From the IMG/VR virus record IMGVR_UViG_3300025401_000023, positions 1 to 64,000 of that record: a stretch of 64,000 nucleotides of DNA. The stretch is one strand, 5' to 3'. Source of the stretch: a virus. The notes under the pieces were generated by a model. That model worked only from the letters and a program-made list of their open reading frames with translations, had not been told where the DNA came from and ran no database searches. Shown piece by piece: positions 36,201 through 44,900 of the stretch. The position numbers and the translations under genes are program-made. The first letter of the stretch is position 1. Each line of letters begins with the position of its first letter.

Positions 36201-39200
36201 TCGAGTCGTGTTGAGGTAATAGCAAATATCCTTGAGGATTATTTCTAAATAATTTTTCATCTAGTACAAATTCTATATTTTCAAAAGAATTACTAGCACC
36301 GTATTGCCCAACTCGTAACGCCCACTCTTCATAGAACACTAAACTTTCTTTATTTTTGGAACTTAATACGTCAAATAATTTATTAAGAACATTTTGTGTT
36401 CCTTTTTCACGAATCATACCTTGATAAAATTTATATTCACTAACATCATCTTGAATAATATTATCTAAGTATTGTCTCTTTTGATAGCCGATTAGATGTT
36501 GAGCTACTTTTTGTTGTGAGGTATCAAAATTATCGTCATCTAAACTATAGAAATCAGTAAACTGAGTTGCTATATTTGTCCAGTTAGGTAATAGTCGAGG
36601 AGTTGGTTTTTCAGTAAGTTTTACCCAATCGCCTGCATTAAAAGTTAATGATCCAGCTACAAAAGATAATGCACTGTAATAAAAACTTTGATGGCTAACT
36701 GTGTCACCTAGTGCATAGTCCTTCCATGGCTCCCATTCTTGTATTATTGCCTGGTCATAGATAAATCCAGGAATATCTAAACCGCCATACCAGCCAGAGG
36801 TGATGTATCCAGAAAGTTTAATTCGTTCTTGTCTGTAACCAGTTTCAGGATTATATATTGTATCATTAAAAATAGTAGTATTATTTAGAATAACTAAATG
36901 TTCTATTTGAACTAGATAAAAGCTAGCACAATATATCCCGTCTGTTGTTTTAGTATTGTAACTTACTAAATTGTTTTCTCTATAACTATCTAAAAATATT
37001 GAACTTAACGGAGTCCCGTCTACTTTAAAAATTTCATAGTTATTAAATTGATCATTAATATCTTGAACTACAGTTAACGGTGCATTAAATGTTAATTTAG
37101 ATGCGGCTGGGCTCAAACTAATTACTGAACTGCCAATGTCACTTAGCCCGTCTAATTTGTTATACAATGTAGTATCAAATATCGAAGAAGCAGGAATATT
37201 AACTACTGCACTATAATAATCACCGTTATATCGAACTATATTACCATATGGCACATTAATATTTGGTGTCCAATCTTGCCACTTAGACGTGCTTGCGCTC
37301 CAGTTTTGTGTGGTCCAGAATAAAAATTCTTTTGAACTAGATTCCCAATTGGTAACTGTTCCTAGGTTCTTATTATAATCGTCAAATATGAACCCTTGAT
37401 CTTTTAACCATTCACCGTAACCTAGTAAGAAATCTACAACATCTTGTACAGATAAAAATAGTGTACCATAAGGAACAACTACTGAAGTTGTACGGTCCCA
37501 CTCGCTTCTCAAGGCAGCGTTGGCACCGCCAATGATTGGAATATCTGGTAATACTTGATAATACGATTGAATAAAAGTATCAGTTGCTGTGTGTGTTGTT
37601 TGAACACGATAATAAGCATTATTATATTTTACAACTGACCCAGCACCGTATTGTTGAAAAGGTGTCCAGCTAACATATGTTTCTGATATTCCGCCAACAT
37701 TAATTTTTGCACCAGTTTTTGTATAGTTGTAGTACTTAAAATAAGGTTGAGTAATACTGTAACCCTTCACTTGATACCCGGTGCTTAATTTTGTAATAAT
37801 TACACCACTATATGTAATCTTGCGAACTGTGCTAGAAGTGTTTAAAACAATATTATAATCTTCAGTTGGCACAAATACACTTCCAGCTGACAGCGGAGTT
37901 TTAGAATCTAGTAATAGATTAAATTGATCTTTGTTAGTGAATGATCCTACACGATATGACAATCGCGGAACCATTGTAGTCAATTCAGTTTGATATGTAT
38001 TATACGATTTGATATTATTACTAAAAGTAAAATGTAAAATATAATCAATTATATAATTTATAATTCCAGCAGTCTGTACTCGAGTACTACTAGAATAAAT
38101 GCTCGGTAACACAACATCAGCAGGACGGATTCTTAAACCTGTGTCTGCGTTTATTAATTGTCCAGCTAGGTTACGAACAATACGGGATCTATCTAGTAAC
38201 ACTCCGAATGTTTGAGATGGTGTTAATAGCATTGATGCAACTAATACACTAAATGGATAATAACTACTGCGGCGCCAAGCGGCTTCTACAGGGCTAACAT
38301 CGCCAAATACAAAATTATTGTCAGTTGATACTGTAAAGATTCCCGATGCTAGTCCAGATATTGCAGGACTAACAATATTTCCAGATTCGTCAACTGGGAT
38401 ATGTTGCATTAAAAATGGTTTAGCATACTGCGGTAGATAAACTGGAGGTACTCCTGGTTCTCTAACCATGCCATCATTAATGTCTTGCCACATAGGCAAG
38501 TTGTCGCTAGTATAAGGTGCTAGGCCATACAATGATGTCCACCAAGTTGGCTCAATACTAAAACCTAACATTTCCCAAGGGCACAAATTAGGTCTATCAG
38601 TATCTAACATCCATCTGTAAATGCCTCTCCAATATCCTGGAACATTACTACCATTAGGGGAGCTATGCCCAGTGTAGTTATATGTAAAAGAATTACTTCG
38701 ATCGTAACTTAACGGCTTAGTAAAATCTACTCCTACTAAACCAGTCCATTTATAAAAATTTGGAGCTAATACTTGATTAAATTCGTCAACACTATACGAA
38801 TTAGTTCTATTGTAGCTAGGAATAATTGTAGCTAAATCAAAAATACTAGTATCATAATTGACTTTAATATTATTAAAAATTCTTTTTTCAAATTCTAAAA
38901 GTATACCATCACGGAAATCAGATGTGCTATTAGCACCGTAAGTACCATATGCTAATATTTGACTGCCGTCATGTCCTTGTATCATCCATCGCGGAGTTAC
39001 AAACGAAGTATCTAAGTATAATTTAGGTTCATATTTAGGCCAGAATCCTAACTTAGTAGGAGTTTCGGGAATGAAACACCCATCAGTACTTTCATATTCA
39101 TATGTTGTAATTACATCACCGTTTGCCAATGTTGCAGACACATTTATAAAATTCTGGTCAACAAATGTATAATCACGTCCATGTATTAGTTGTGTACCGT

Positions 39201-41970
39201 TTAAGTAAACGCCTACTGCTTTAGATGATAGCTCAGTTAGATTGAAACTATTTGTTAATGGATATAATTTTATTCTGTAATCTACTACATTTAAATTTGT
39301 AGCTAAACTTGCGCCGTATGGCACCATATCACTAAAGTAATAAGGATGTGTAGTTGGAGTATCTTTATTGATCTGTTGGATTATAAGATTTACTAATGTT
39401 CTTGAATCTGCTTCAACACCAAGAGATTCAGCAACTGCAATTAAATTTCGTTTATAGTTATTATATTCATCTCTTGCAAGTTCTAATGCGTGAACAATAT
39501 TATTCTGTGGCGAAGTAACATGGTACAACGAAAGACTTGCTGGACCGCTATGTTGAACAAACTTAGTGCCAAATGCTGATAAGTTTCCTAAATCTCGTAA
39601 ATTGCTTTCGCCTGGGAATGATCCAACAAATATTGTTCCTAAATTGTCAACAATAGAATTAACATGATCAATTACTTCACCTAAAGTGAATTCAACTATT
39701 TGATTGTTTAATGGATTATTTTGTAAGTTGATCGGAATCTCATAGTATCCATTAGCATTAATAGATTGATTTGCATAGGCTTTGATTGTCAATACATCAG
39801 TCAGCAGAATATCTGTTGTTAGAACAATCTGTTTAAAACTAGGAGTATCAACAATTGACCAATTTGGCCAGTCTAGTCGCTTGCCGTTAACAAACACTCT
39901 TACTACTAGATCATTTAAATTACTAATATCATCAAATATATCTAAATTAAAATTATTTGTTTTATTAGAATTTTTATATATTCTAATAGCGGCTTGCACT
40001 GTATCAACTACAGATTTTTTCCAGCCATTTTCGTATACAACATTACCAGCATAATCTTGTGTAACAAGATACCCAACATTTATACCTTGATCAATAACCG
40101 CAGTAGTTTTTTTATATTGAAAAATATCTGTAGCTAGATTAAAATTAAAAACAATGTCACCAATGTTGCTTACATTTTTGTATGATAATGCAAATCCTAA
40201 ATTAGAGTCGGCAATGCCAGTTCCAATTTTGTATGAAAAAATTTGTGTTCCTATAAATGTTGAACCATTATATACACTGGTATCACCAAAACTAATTTTA
40301 TTAGAATCAACAATATCAAATAATGGCGGCTGATTTACAGTTGTTTTCTTTTGTGCTAACTTCCATGCTGTTCCATTATACCAGTAACTCTGACCTTGGT
40401 TAGATTTGCCTTGTCTTACTAAGACTACATGATTTAATGACGGTGTTTCAATTTCAACTAAATGAATTTGCTTAAGACCATTGATATGTTGTATGTCAAT
40501 AAATTCTACTTGGTAAATTTTATTCTTAACAAGAATATCAGTGTCGGCAGTAAACAGTATCTTATGTCCTGTTTGTAAAGCTACTGAGTCAATATTATAT
40601 CCAAATGAACCTTCAATTGTTGAGAACACATCAGTTGTAAAGTTATCAATCAGGTCAATGTCATCTATAGCTGTTGTACCATAGTTGAATAATTTTAAAT
40701 CAGCATTGAATTCAATAATTGGACGAATTGCTCTGTATTTTTGATCTAAGCTGGCTATTGAATTGTTAAACAATGCGCTGGCATTTATAACATCTTTATG
40801 GAACCAACGATTATATCGACTCCATGGATTGTAATCTCGAGAAGCTCGGCTGATTACAATATAATCTAAGCTATCTGCAAATCCGCTAGCATTGTCAAAT
40901 GGCTCTGTATCAAACGAATCAGAATCAAATAAAATGTCAGTTACAGTAGTATAAGGACTTGTAATTTCTAAGATTGACTCAGGAATTAGTTTAATAGAAA
41001 TTCCAACACCGTCAACATAAAATTGTCCAGATGCATAAGTTGCAGGAGTAACATTACCACCAAAGGCAATTTTCATTCCGTTACTTAACTCTATGCCATT
41101 AGCTAGTTTATACTGTTTTTTTCCAAGGATTTCATTTTCAACATCAATGAATGTGTCTTCAAGGATGTTGTAGATTTCAATTGCTCCGCCAAGATTTAAA
41201 TCACTTTCACTTTGATAGTACAACAAGCTAGGTGCATCTAATGGGATAGTAAAAGTTATTGTTCCGTTTGTAACAGCACTTCCGCTTAGTGTTGCAGTTT
41301 CGTATCTATCTGCAATGCCTAAACTTCTAGCTGTTTTAAAACTAAAAGGATTACCTGGACTAGTAATTTCAAATGTGTATGTCTGTCCTCTAAATAATCT
41401 TAATACAGGGTTTCGAGTAAATCCGTTAGGCGTGAATAGATATTCGTTATTGTTTAATTCCGACTCAAGTGTTACTGTATATGTACTTTCTATAGCAAGT
41501 TGCTGTCCATAAATTTTAATTAACTCTGGACCGTACGGTAACCAATAGTAATTTTGAAAGTTAACAAACTTGTCCCAATCAATATGTGGATCCCAAGAAT
41601 AGAATTCTTGTGCATTTAGTCTTGCATGATTACTAGTATTAGCGCCAAATACATTTAATTGATTAATATAGTCAATATAATCTTTAAAATAAGTTACGTT
41701 ACCAATAGAATCCGTTACTGTTAAAGAAGGCTCTAATTGATAATTTTGTCTTGCGGCGTCAGATGCCTTGACGAATATGTCAGTGCCTGTTGACGATTTA
41801 GCATTTTCTCGACCGATATACCCGTTAACTTTTTTAATTGCACCAGGTTGATATAATTGATCAAGTGTAGCTTGAAGGAATTTTTTATTAGCTTCTGTTC
41901 TATAAAACTGTGGAAGTAAATTTAAACTAAGACCAGAACTATTACCGTTAGGGTTAACACTATCAACCAT
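27241..41970 (-). CDS. Giant virion/baseplate protein, 4909 residues
   Basis: A single open frame of 14.7 kb, directly after gp6 with an 8-base overlap, in the place of T4 genes 7-10. The N-terminus (LNLLPQFYRTEANKKFLQAT, then LDQLYQPG) and YSWDPHIDWDKFVNFQNYYW are features I associate with large structural proteins of T4-like phages of marine bacteria. Along the chain: carbohydrate-binding-like W-x-x-x-Y-x-x-G-x-x-V-x-Y-x-x-x-x-Y modules near residues 1440, 1570, 1750, 2240, 2290 and 4760; FG-GAP/propeller-like repeats at about 2450-2800; G-S-G-Y-x-x-x-P-x-V-x-I repeats near 3210, 3575 and 3615; a Thr/Asp-rich tail. It probably joins baseplate wedge and periphery, perhaps with glycan binding. 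No stop or frameshift is seen. Confidence 0.8.
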   Translation of the reverse strand: MVDSVNPNGNSSGLSLNLLPQFYRTEANKKFLQATLDQLYQPGAIKKVNGYIGRENAKSSTGTDIFVKASDAARQNYQLEPSLTVTDSIGNVTYFKDYIDYINQLNVFGANTSNHARLNAQEFYSWDPHIDWDKFVNFQNYYWLPYGPELIKIYGQQLAIESTYTVTLESELNNNEYLFTPNGFTRNPVLRLFRGQTYTFEITSPGNPFSFKTARSLGIADRYETATLSGSAVTNGTITFTIPLDAPSLLYYQSESDLNLGGAIEIYNILEDTFIDVENEILGKKQYKLANGIELSNGMKIAFGGNVTPATYASGQFYVDGVGISIKLIPESILEITSPYTTVTDILFDSDSFDTEPFDNASGFADSLDYIVISRASRDYNPWSRYNRWFHKDVINASALFNNSIASLDQKYRAIRPIIEFNADLKLFNYGTTAIDDIDLIDNFTTDVFSTIEGSFGYNIDSVALQTGHKILFTADTDILVKNKIYQVEFIDIQHINGLKQIHLVEIETPSLNHVVLVRQGKSNQGQSYWYNGTAWKLAQKKTTVNQPPLFDIVDSNKISFGDTSVYNGSTFIGTQIFSYKIGTGIADSNLGFALSYKNVSNIGDIVFNFNLATDIFQYKKTTAVIDQGINVGYLVTQDYAGNVVYENGWKKSVVDTVQAAIRIYKNSNKTNNFNLDIFDDISNLNDLVVRVFVNGKRLDWPNWSIVDTPSFKQIVLTTDILLTDVLTIKAYANQSINANGYYEIPINLQNNPLNNQIVEFTLGEVIDHVNSIVDNLGTIFVGSFPGESNLRDLGNLSAFGTKFVQHSGPASLSLYHVTSPQNNIVHALELARDEYNNYKRNLIAVAESLGVEADSRTLVNLIIQQINKDTPTTHPYYFSDMVPYGASLATNLNVVDYRIKLYPLTNSFNLTELSSKAVGVYLNGTQLIHGRDYTFVDQNFINVSATLANGDVITTYEYESTDGCFIPETPTKLGFWPKYEPKLYLDTSFVTPRWMIQGHDGSQILAYGTYGANSTSDFRDGILLEFEKRIFNNIKVNYDTSIFDLATIIPSYNRTNSYSVDEFNQVLAPNFYKWTGLVGVDFTKPLSYDRSNSFTYNYTGHSSPNGSNVPGYWRGIYRWMLDTDRPNLCPWEMLGFSIEPTWWTSLYGLAPYTSDNLPMWQDINDGMVREPGVPPVYLPQYAKPFLMQHIPVDESGNIVSPAISGLASGIFTVSTDNNFVFGDVSPVEAAWRRSSYYPFSVLVASMLLTPSQTFGVLLDRSRIVRNLAGQLINADTGLRIRPADVVLPSIYSSSTRVQTAGIINYIIDYILHFTFSNNIKSYNTYQTELTTMVPRLSYRVGSFTNKDQFNLLLDSKTPLSAGSVFVPTEDYNIVLNTSSTVRKITYSGVIITKLSTGYQVKGYSITQPYFKYYNYTKTGAKINVGGISETYVSWTPFQQYGAGSVVKYNNAYYRVQTTHTATDTFIQSYYQVLPDIPIIGGANAALRSEWDRTTSVVVPYGTLFLSVQDVVDFLLGYGEWLKDQGFIFDDYNKNLGTVTNWESSSKEFLFWTTQNWSASTSKWQDWTPNINVPYGNIVRYNGDYYSAVVNIPASSIFDTTLYNKLDGLSDIGSSVISLSPAASKLTFNAPLTVVQDINDQFNNYEIFKVDGTPLSSIFLDSYRENNLVSYNTKTTDGIYCASFYLVQIEHLVILNNTTIFNDTIYNPETGYRQERIKLSGYITSGWYGGLDIPGFIYDQAIIQEWEPWKDYALGDTVSHQSFYYSALSFVAGSLTFNAGDWVKLTEKPTPRLLPNWTNIATQFTDFYSLDDDNFDTSQQKVAQHLIGYQKRQYLDNIIQDDVSEYKFYQGMIREKGTQNVLNKLFDVLSSKNKESLVFYEEWALRVGQYGASNSFENIEFVLDEKLFRNNPQGYLLLPQHDSTLNVFINQQTPNDVYLKPLGYNSQPWPVLSKYNPYLRDAGYVDTADVFLTLKSLSDITSQDITKFNNGAYVWVTFEKNNWNVYRYTDINMVVQSVSYNATTKILTITTQNLVNLQAGSYVGLAQVALLQGFYQIQSVTLNSFTISATITGFPGQFTQSANLVVYALVSQRASSIDAIDSILPKVINDNELIWTDKNADNKWAVWKYNPIYTQSFINNYDPQNNLEYGLTVAMNKAGNISAVGTAIGEVITYDKASVATPWIQRQAIQPPFIAHNNLNLISNIARVIAFSPDGSYMATGSPLAGYASHNFVGVWATGTVYGTGLIVSIDPLSDGNIQYYQAISTTSDNPIGSVNWERIPYIPVSQTGSWSKYDSYPLNTLVTYNDVLYQAIQQTYGQTTITITAINGLTGELTTTSTANLQVGRRLTFAVGTTFGGIIPTQAYYVLRISGSTTFTITDTYNGNNFALLTTSTGTMTATQVAPTPPSSGSASWSTVSPQVGPAQHGVVSLYSKDTNNIYTLVDTIISPEISANEQFGSTITFGTNNLFIGAIGNNNNTGAVYGLVYTEFLEATTGYNPVGSGISTIVVSSTVGIRPGMYVQGIGFTGNQQVEAVLNTTTLVLTGSPNSEPSGALNFISIGWRYQPVLPITGTVAGSNFGSSITISDNNAVLVIAAAGGTVAGTVTVLFNSLNGQAGTQQLISGSNVDFGISVDLSDDGTYLIISDDSASAPLVPQLGNVYIYKFNGTNYGSTPYQTLVDHQPETNGRFGNKVAFMNNYKTIVVYSLYGDTETFMTFNTNGVTTFDKNSTTFSTKNINSGRIDIYDNYSTKWVFSESLTTTNQALDGYGAGFAVGDNHVFVSAPNALDYDNQGTSYVSGRVYYYGKMPNEYSWQTYKQEILKPDVSKVKKAFLYNRSTNQLITYLDVVDQAQGKIPGPADEEIKFKTFYDPAVYTVGDATVNVDTSSAWSKDQVGMLWWDLRTAKFIDSYSDDVVYRNSTWNSLVVGSTIDIYEWVQTPLLPSAWDKIADTGPGVAAGVSGKSLYGDNSYSTRQVYDNVSKKFKITYFYWVKNKKITPNVSGRNMSASNVATLIGNPRGQGYTFLALTGLNSFSLINAKQYLSDVNVVLSVEYWLVDKIDQNIHNQWKMISNDPAVNIPSVIEKKLFDSLCGRDTAGRLVPDPALPIKLKYGIENRPRQGMFVNRFEALKQYIEYANNIMIAQQIVSNCDISSLQSFDPEPNINTGLYDVVFDTDAELRFANVVTYSRASAVPVIVDGKIVGVTITTPGKGYLIAPYISIVGTGSGAIVKATINTLGEITGATVINSGSGYSDSTSCLIRDYSALVHSDSQATGNWSIYSYDGINQVWSRIITQAYDVRNFWSYADWFATGYTQFTAVDHSVATLAELNNITVLVGEVVKVRTTNSGGWELLTKYANSTSVDWTLSYSVVGIQNGTIQFNSTLYEFVDTSIGYDGSTFDGESFDTVAAVELRVILNAIKNNIFINTLKQEYLNLFFTAVRYAHSEQSYIDWIFKTSFVRAEHNVGALSQPVTYIPENLSNFEDYIAEVKPYRTKIREYISNYENLDTGQLAVTDFDLQPVYENGQVSLINTYVANGSIQASDPAIQTYPWKFWLDNAGYVVTELKIVSGGSGYVTQPTVVITSDSGSGATATALYTNGVVNRIILLTPGSGYLSAPTVTIKGGITATGTPAVAVAIIGDSPVRSTLIKVKFDRLTQTYYINQLENTETFTGSGSKVQYKLQWAPDIRIGKSSVTVNGTPVLRELYKLTTVTSTAKGYTSYSGSITFTSPPPVGAEIIVNYIKNWDLLTSADRIQYYYNTSSGNLGKDLAQLMTGIDYGGVIVTGLGFDISSGWDALPYYSDKWDSVDPLFDDYIVTASTNQRVFTLPYTPTAGTQINVYHLQSNVDSYVSDGVKLSYAYNVLSELPVVTVVRTVVSATHSLTVNSAGLTTLTIASTDGLKIGDVVTCNSTASFSYNTTITAIPSSTTVSLSQIIFVDVPTGSSIVFTRTLVPAVDVTINKNGSIILVTAVTAGSVINITGILSPVRIDDPQYGTAQQTNFNAVMYTPIAGSPGQTITPLDGGGATITGSPTVDDAGQASTVYGQSDSTIDGEIINNVITNVVELPPEFVVSSGDRFIFRKSTSDGSVTPQNVDYDTAITGGDLAYSTATGFAADDIIMDGDGLVTPTSSPAPEEVVPGQVVDTLAIKVYDQNSSGSANFKVDRYFSDGITSSYAISQQPNSSQAVIVKLGNVIETQIDNYTIDYRNKLVIFNTVPAAGQEIGIFSIGFNGSNILDIDYFVGDGITQEFITRATWLDSITTLVYVDGVVTNADLFKTDSSYSLVDAVGIRFVKPPVTGALINFVIVSGNQQTFAITKTERITPNGSLTSFVLANPIGTSIPTESNIIVRVGSNILRAPTNSYFTIGNNRLNYTIDPTKFRPYVLAITNIQVIANGVELILGKDYIVDISGITIKLSKPAYKTYTGTQLVVSVNAGADYSYTPSNNTITFNTAPAINSVVEIISSYQHNILDIERTTTTVTSDLSLTPDTLEFYTYNAISNGRIVLDRPVIDENYVWVIQNNTLLIPSFDYKVNDDRNSIQLAHAPAANDNISVMLFSSNVLTASISYMQFKDMLNRVIYKRLSLNKQTILVNDLLWNDTIITVKDASNFDVPNPSQNKPGIIEIRGERIEYFALNGNVLSRLRRGTLGTGTPPLHIAGSIVQDIGGSETIPYTDTTTVEQILSDGTNIVNLQITPMAEVIASGKAYTTTANWNYASGYESSIPAGYLQADDIEVFVGGYDTSLTWTSGVLYPVGVVVNVNTYTYRCITAHTSSDKFSTDSSNWQFFIGNIRLKKSPYKVHNVNVAPYSPEGDVQLDADFAVNGVSSSIRLTNKLAVGTQVTVVKRSGTAWDGALNILDDNNTISRFLKATPGIWYTDYNKYLQQPTAVISTFDSSVGTFDSTTTTFDQGN

Positions 41971-44900
41971 TTGTTACTCCAAAGTTTGCACTTGTAACAT
42001 TCTGTGATGTTACTAAAGACGTTAGTGCGTTGCCAGATACTGTTTTTAAGTTTGCTGATGTAAACCCAGATACAACTACAATAGTATCTGATGTTGCGCA
42101 ACTTAAGAATATTTGATTGCTAGGACATTTAATTTCAAATAATGCTCCAAAATATAAATCACCTTGTTTTGGAATAATTACAAAATTTGTAATATCAGGT
42201 GCAAGCTGGTTCATTACATATGTTGATAATTCTGTAAAATAGAATGTATCTCCAAAATTCCAGTTATCCAACGCAAAGAATGTATTAATTGCAGATAATA
42301 TTCTTGCTTTAATATCATTATCTGATGCTGTTGAACTGGTGTTTTTAATAACACTAAATGTTGCTTGTAAATTGTTAGGAGCCTGAGGACCAAATAACAA
42401 CTGATAGCTCACTGGATGATATATTATTTCATCTGATATTGCTTTAATAGGATCAAGATTAGAACTTAATAGACTATGTAATTCAGACGAGCTAGGAGGA
42501 AGTGGTTCGCTAATATTTGCACCACTTAGCCATTGTCTATATCTGTTATTATAATCATTAGTTAATACATACACATCCATGATGTTACTAGATCCGGGAT
42601 CAATTCTTGAATCATAGTCTGCACTATGAGTGTATTGGAATTTTAATTTATCTCGACCGATATAAACTTTATAATCTAAACTTATGTTTAAAGTAGAAGT
42701 TGATGCATCTAATTTCTTCACTACATCTGTATCTACAAAATAAAAATATTGTCCGTCAGTGTACTGTGTTAAAAATCCAACTTGATTCTCAGATGGTAAT
42801 ATCAACACAACATTTGCCGTGTTGCTAACGTACTTATAGTCTTCCTGCCCTTGACTGATCAAATAACGTTGTTGAATAATATAATTCAATTTATTAATTG
42901 TAAGAGTTGTATTAACTAGTGTAGCAGTTGTTGGATTGTTTATTGTTAAAGACACTCCAGGGGTAACTGCTGTAATAATTGTATTAGGAGCAATACCTGC
43001 GCCAATAATAGATGCTCCAACCATACTGCTTACGGCTAATAGCGAACTAATTGCTGTTGTGTTAATTGCCGCTGAGCCAGCAATGTTAGATGTTGTAACA
43101 ATGTCAAGGAACAACTGAGGATTATCAACTACTCCATTATTATCACTATCAGTGAAAGTAACTACAATTTTTTTAGGGTCAACATATCCATCTAATCCGC
43201 TAAAAGATGATATTACTTCCCATGGTAAACTACTGGTAAAGGGCAACGATCCAAGCGGTTGAGTGTTAATGTTTAATACATTAATCGAGTCTTTAACAAT
43301 TGAAGTCGATACAATATCATAAATTTTTTGATCAGAGTCAAAATAGAAATTAAGCTGGCTATCACTTTCAAATATGTATCTCAACAACCGTGTTGTAATT
43401 GTATAGAATTCGTTGTTAGTAGTAAACAACATAAACCAACTAGCATCTTGTTGTAGGTTTGATGTACTACCTTGATTTGCTAGACTAAAAATTGTAGTTG
43501 TATTAAGATTTGCTTCAAAAATAATTTGCCATGATTGTGTAGAAGCATCATATCGTAATCCAAATGGTTGGTTGGCGAATATTAAATCAATCATTGTTGT
43601 TATAACTGTTGAATCAATTGTTCGTGTTAGCTTTGGAATTATTTGAGAAATGATCGCTGAACTTGGAACTGGGATATTTAAAGCTATTGGTCCGTTTCCA
43701 GATGATAACACCCCAGTACCTGAAGCGGTGCCGTCTTGTGCAATTGAAACTGCTTCAGCCCAAATATAGTAACTTGAACCATTTGATATTGGTATTCCAG
43801 CAACTAGCGTATTAAGATTATTATTATCAAAATAATATCCAGCCGGTGCTGTGAATTTAATTAAAGATCCTAATGTAACATATTGTAAATCTGTTGCGGT
43901 ATATGATCCAGTTTTATAAATCACACGACCTGTTGAATCTCCAATATAACCAGTTGATGCATTGCTATCAGTTGTTACATTATGCCAAATTAAATTTACA
44001 GCAGTATTAATATTGTTTGTAAAATTTGTATAATAGAAATTTCTTAAATCTGGAGAATTTAATACATCATAAATTGTATTAACAATAACACTTTCAATGT
44101 CCGACTGTGTAGTGTATGAAAAATTAATTAATGATGTGTACGGATTTTGATATATGACACCGTCATCTGCAAACAAGTTAGTACTACTGTATTTTCCAGT
44201 AGGATCTACTAAATCAAAATAGCGGCTAATGCCACTACTAGATCTGTTAACTGATTTTATTTTTGCAATTTTTTGTGTAGCAGATAGCGGACTAATATTA
44301 TAGTCTTCACCAGTAATCATACGATTTTGTGTATAGTATGTTGCTGGAGCATTTGCTTTTATACTAGCATTTGTTTCTGTTTGCGTAGCATTGCTAACAG
44401 TACTAGGAAGTCCTAGAGAAATTGTTAAAGTCTCTGCTTGATTTCTTGCAGATATATAAGGTATATTAATTGTTACATTTAATATATCAGATGGGTTAAT
44501 AGTGTATGATAGATTATTACTGGTTCTGTAATAACTTCTAAAAGTGCCTAACGGTAAATTTCCAAACGTACCATCGCTAAATGATAAACTAACTGCATCG
44601 CCTGCTCTAGTTATTACGCTGTAAATGTTTTTAATTTTATTAGACAAGCTATTGTAAATAATATTGTTGCCAGTTAAATTAGGAACTTTAGTCCATAATT
44701 CTGATTCTAAGCCGGTTGAATCTAACTTGTATAACCATACATCTGTATTATTAATATTTTGTGTATTAATGTTTATAATTTCGTTTGTACTAGGTTGAGT
44801 AATTGAAAATACACCTTGCTGTAATGTACCTTGTGTGAAATTAAAGAAAAATCCAGTATTGCTACTGCCAGCACCATAGCCGTCATCTGTGTATACACAT

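Noticed and set aside
35582-40054. Plus-strand frames of 65-90 codons inside the giant gene
   Set aside because: They have no ribosome sites, no promoters and unnatural composition; they mirror the minus-strand gene.
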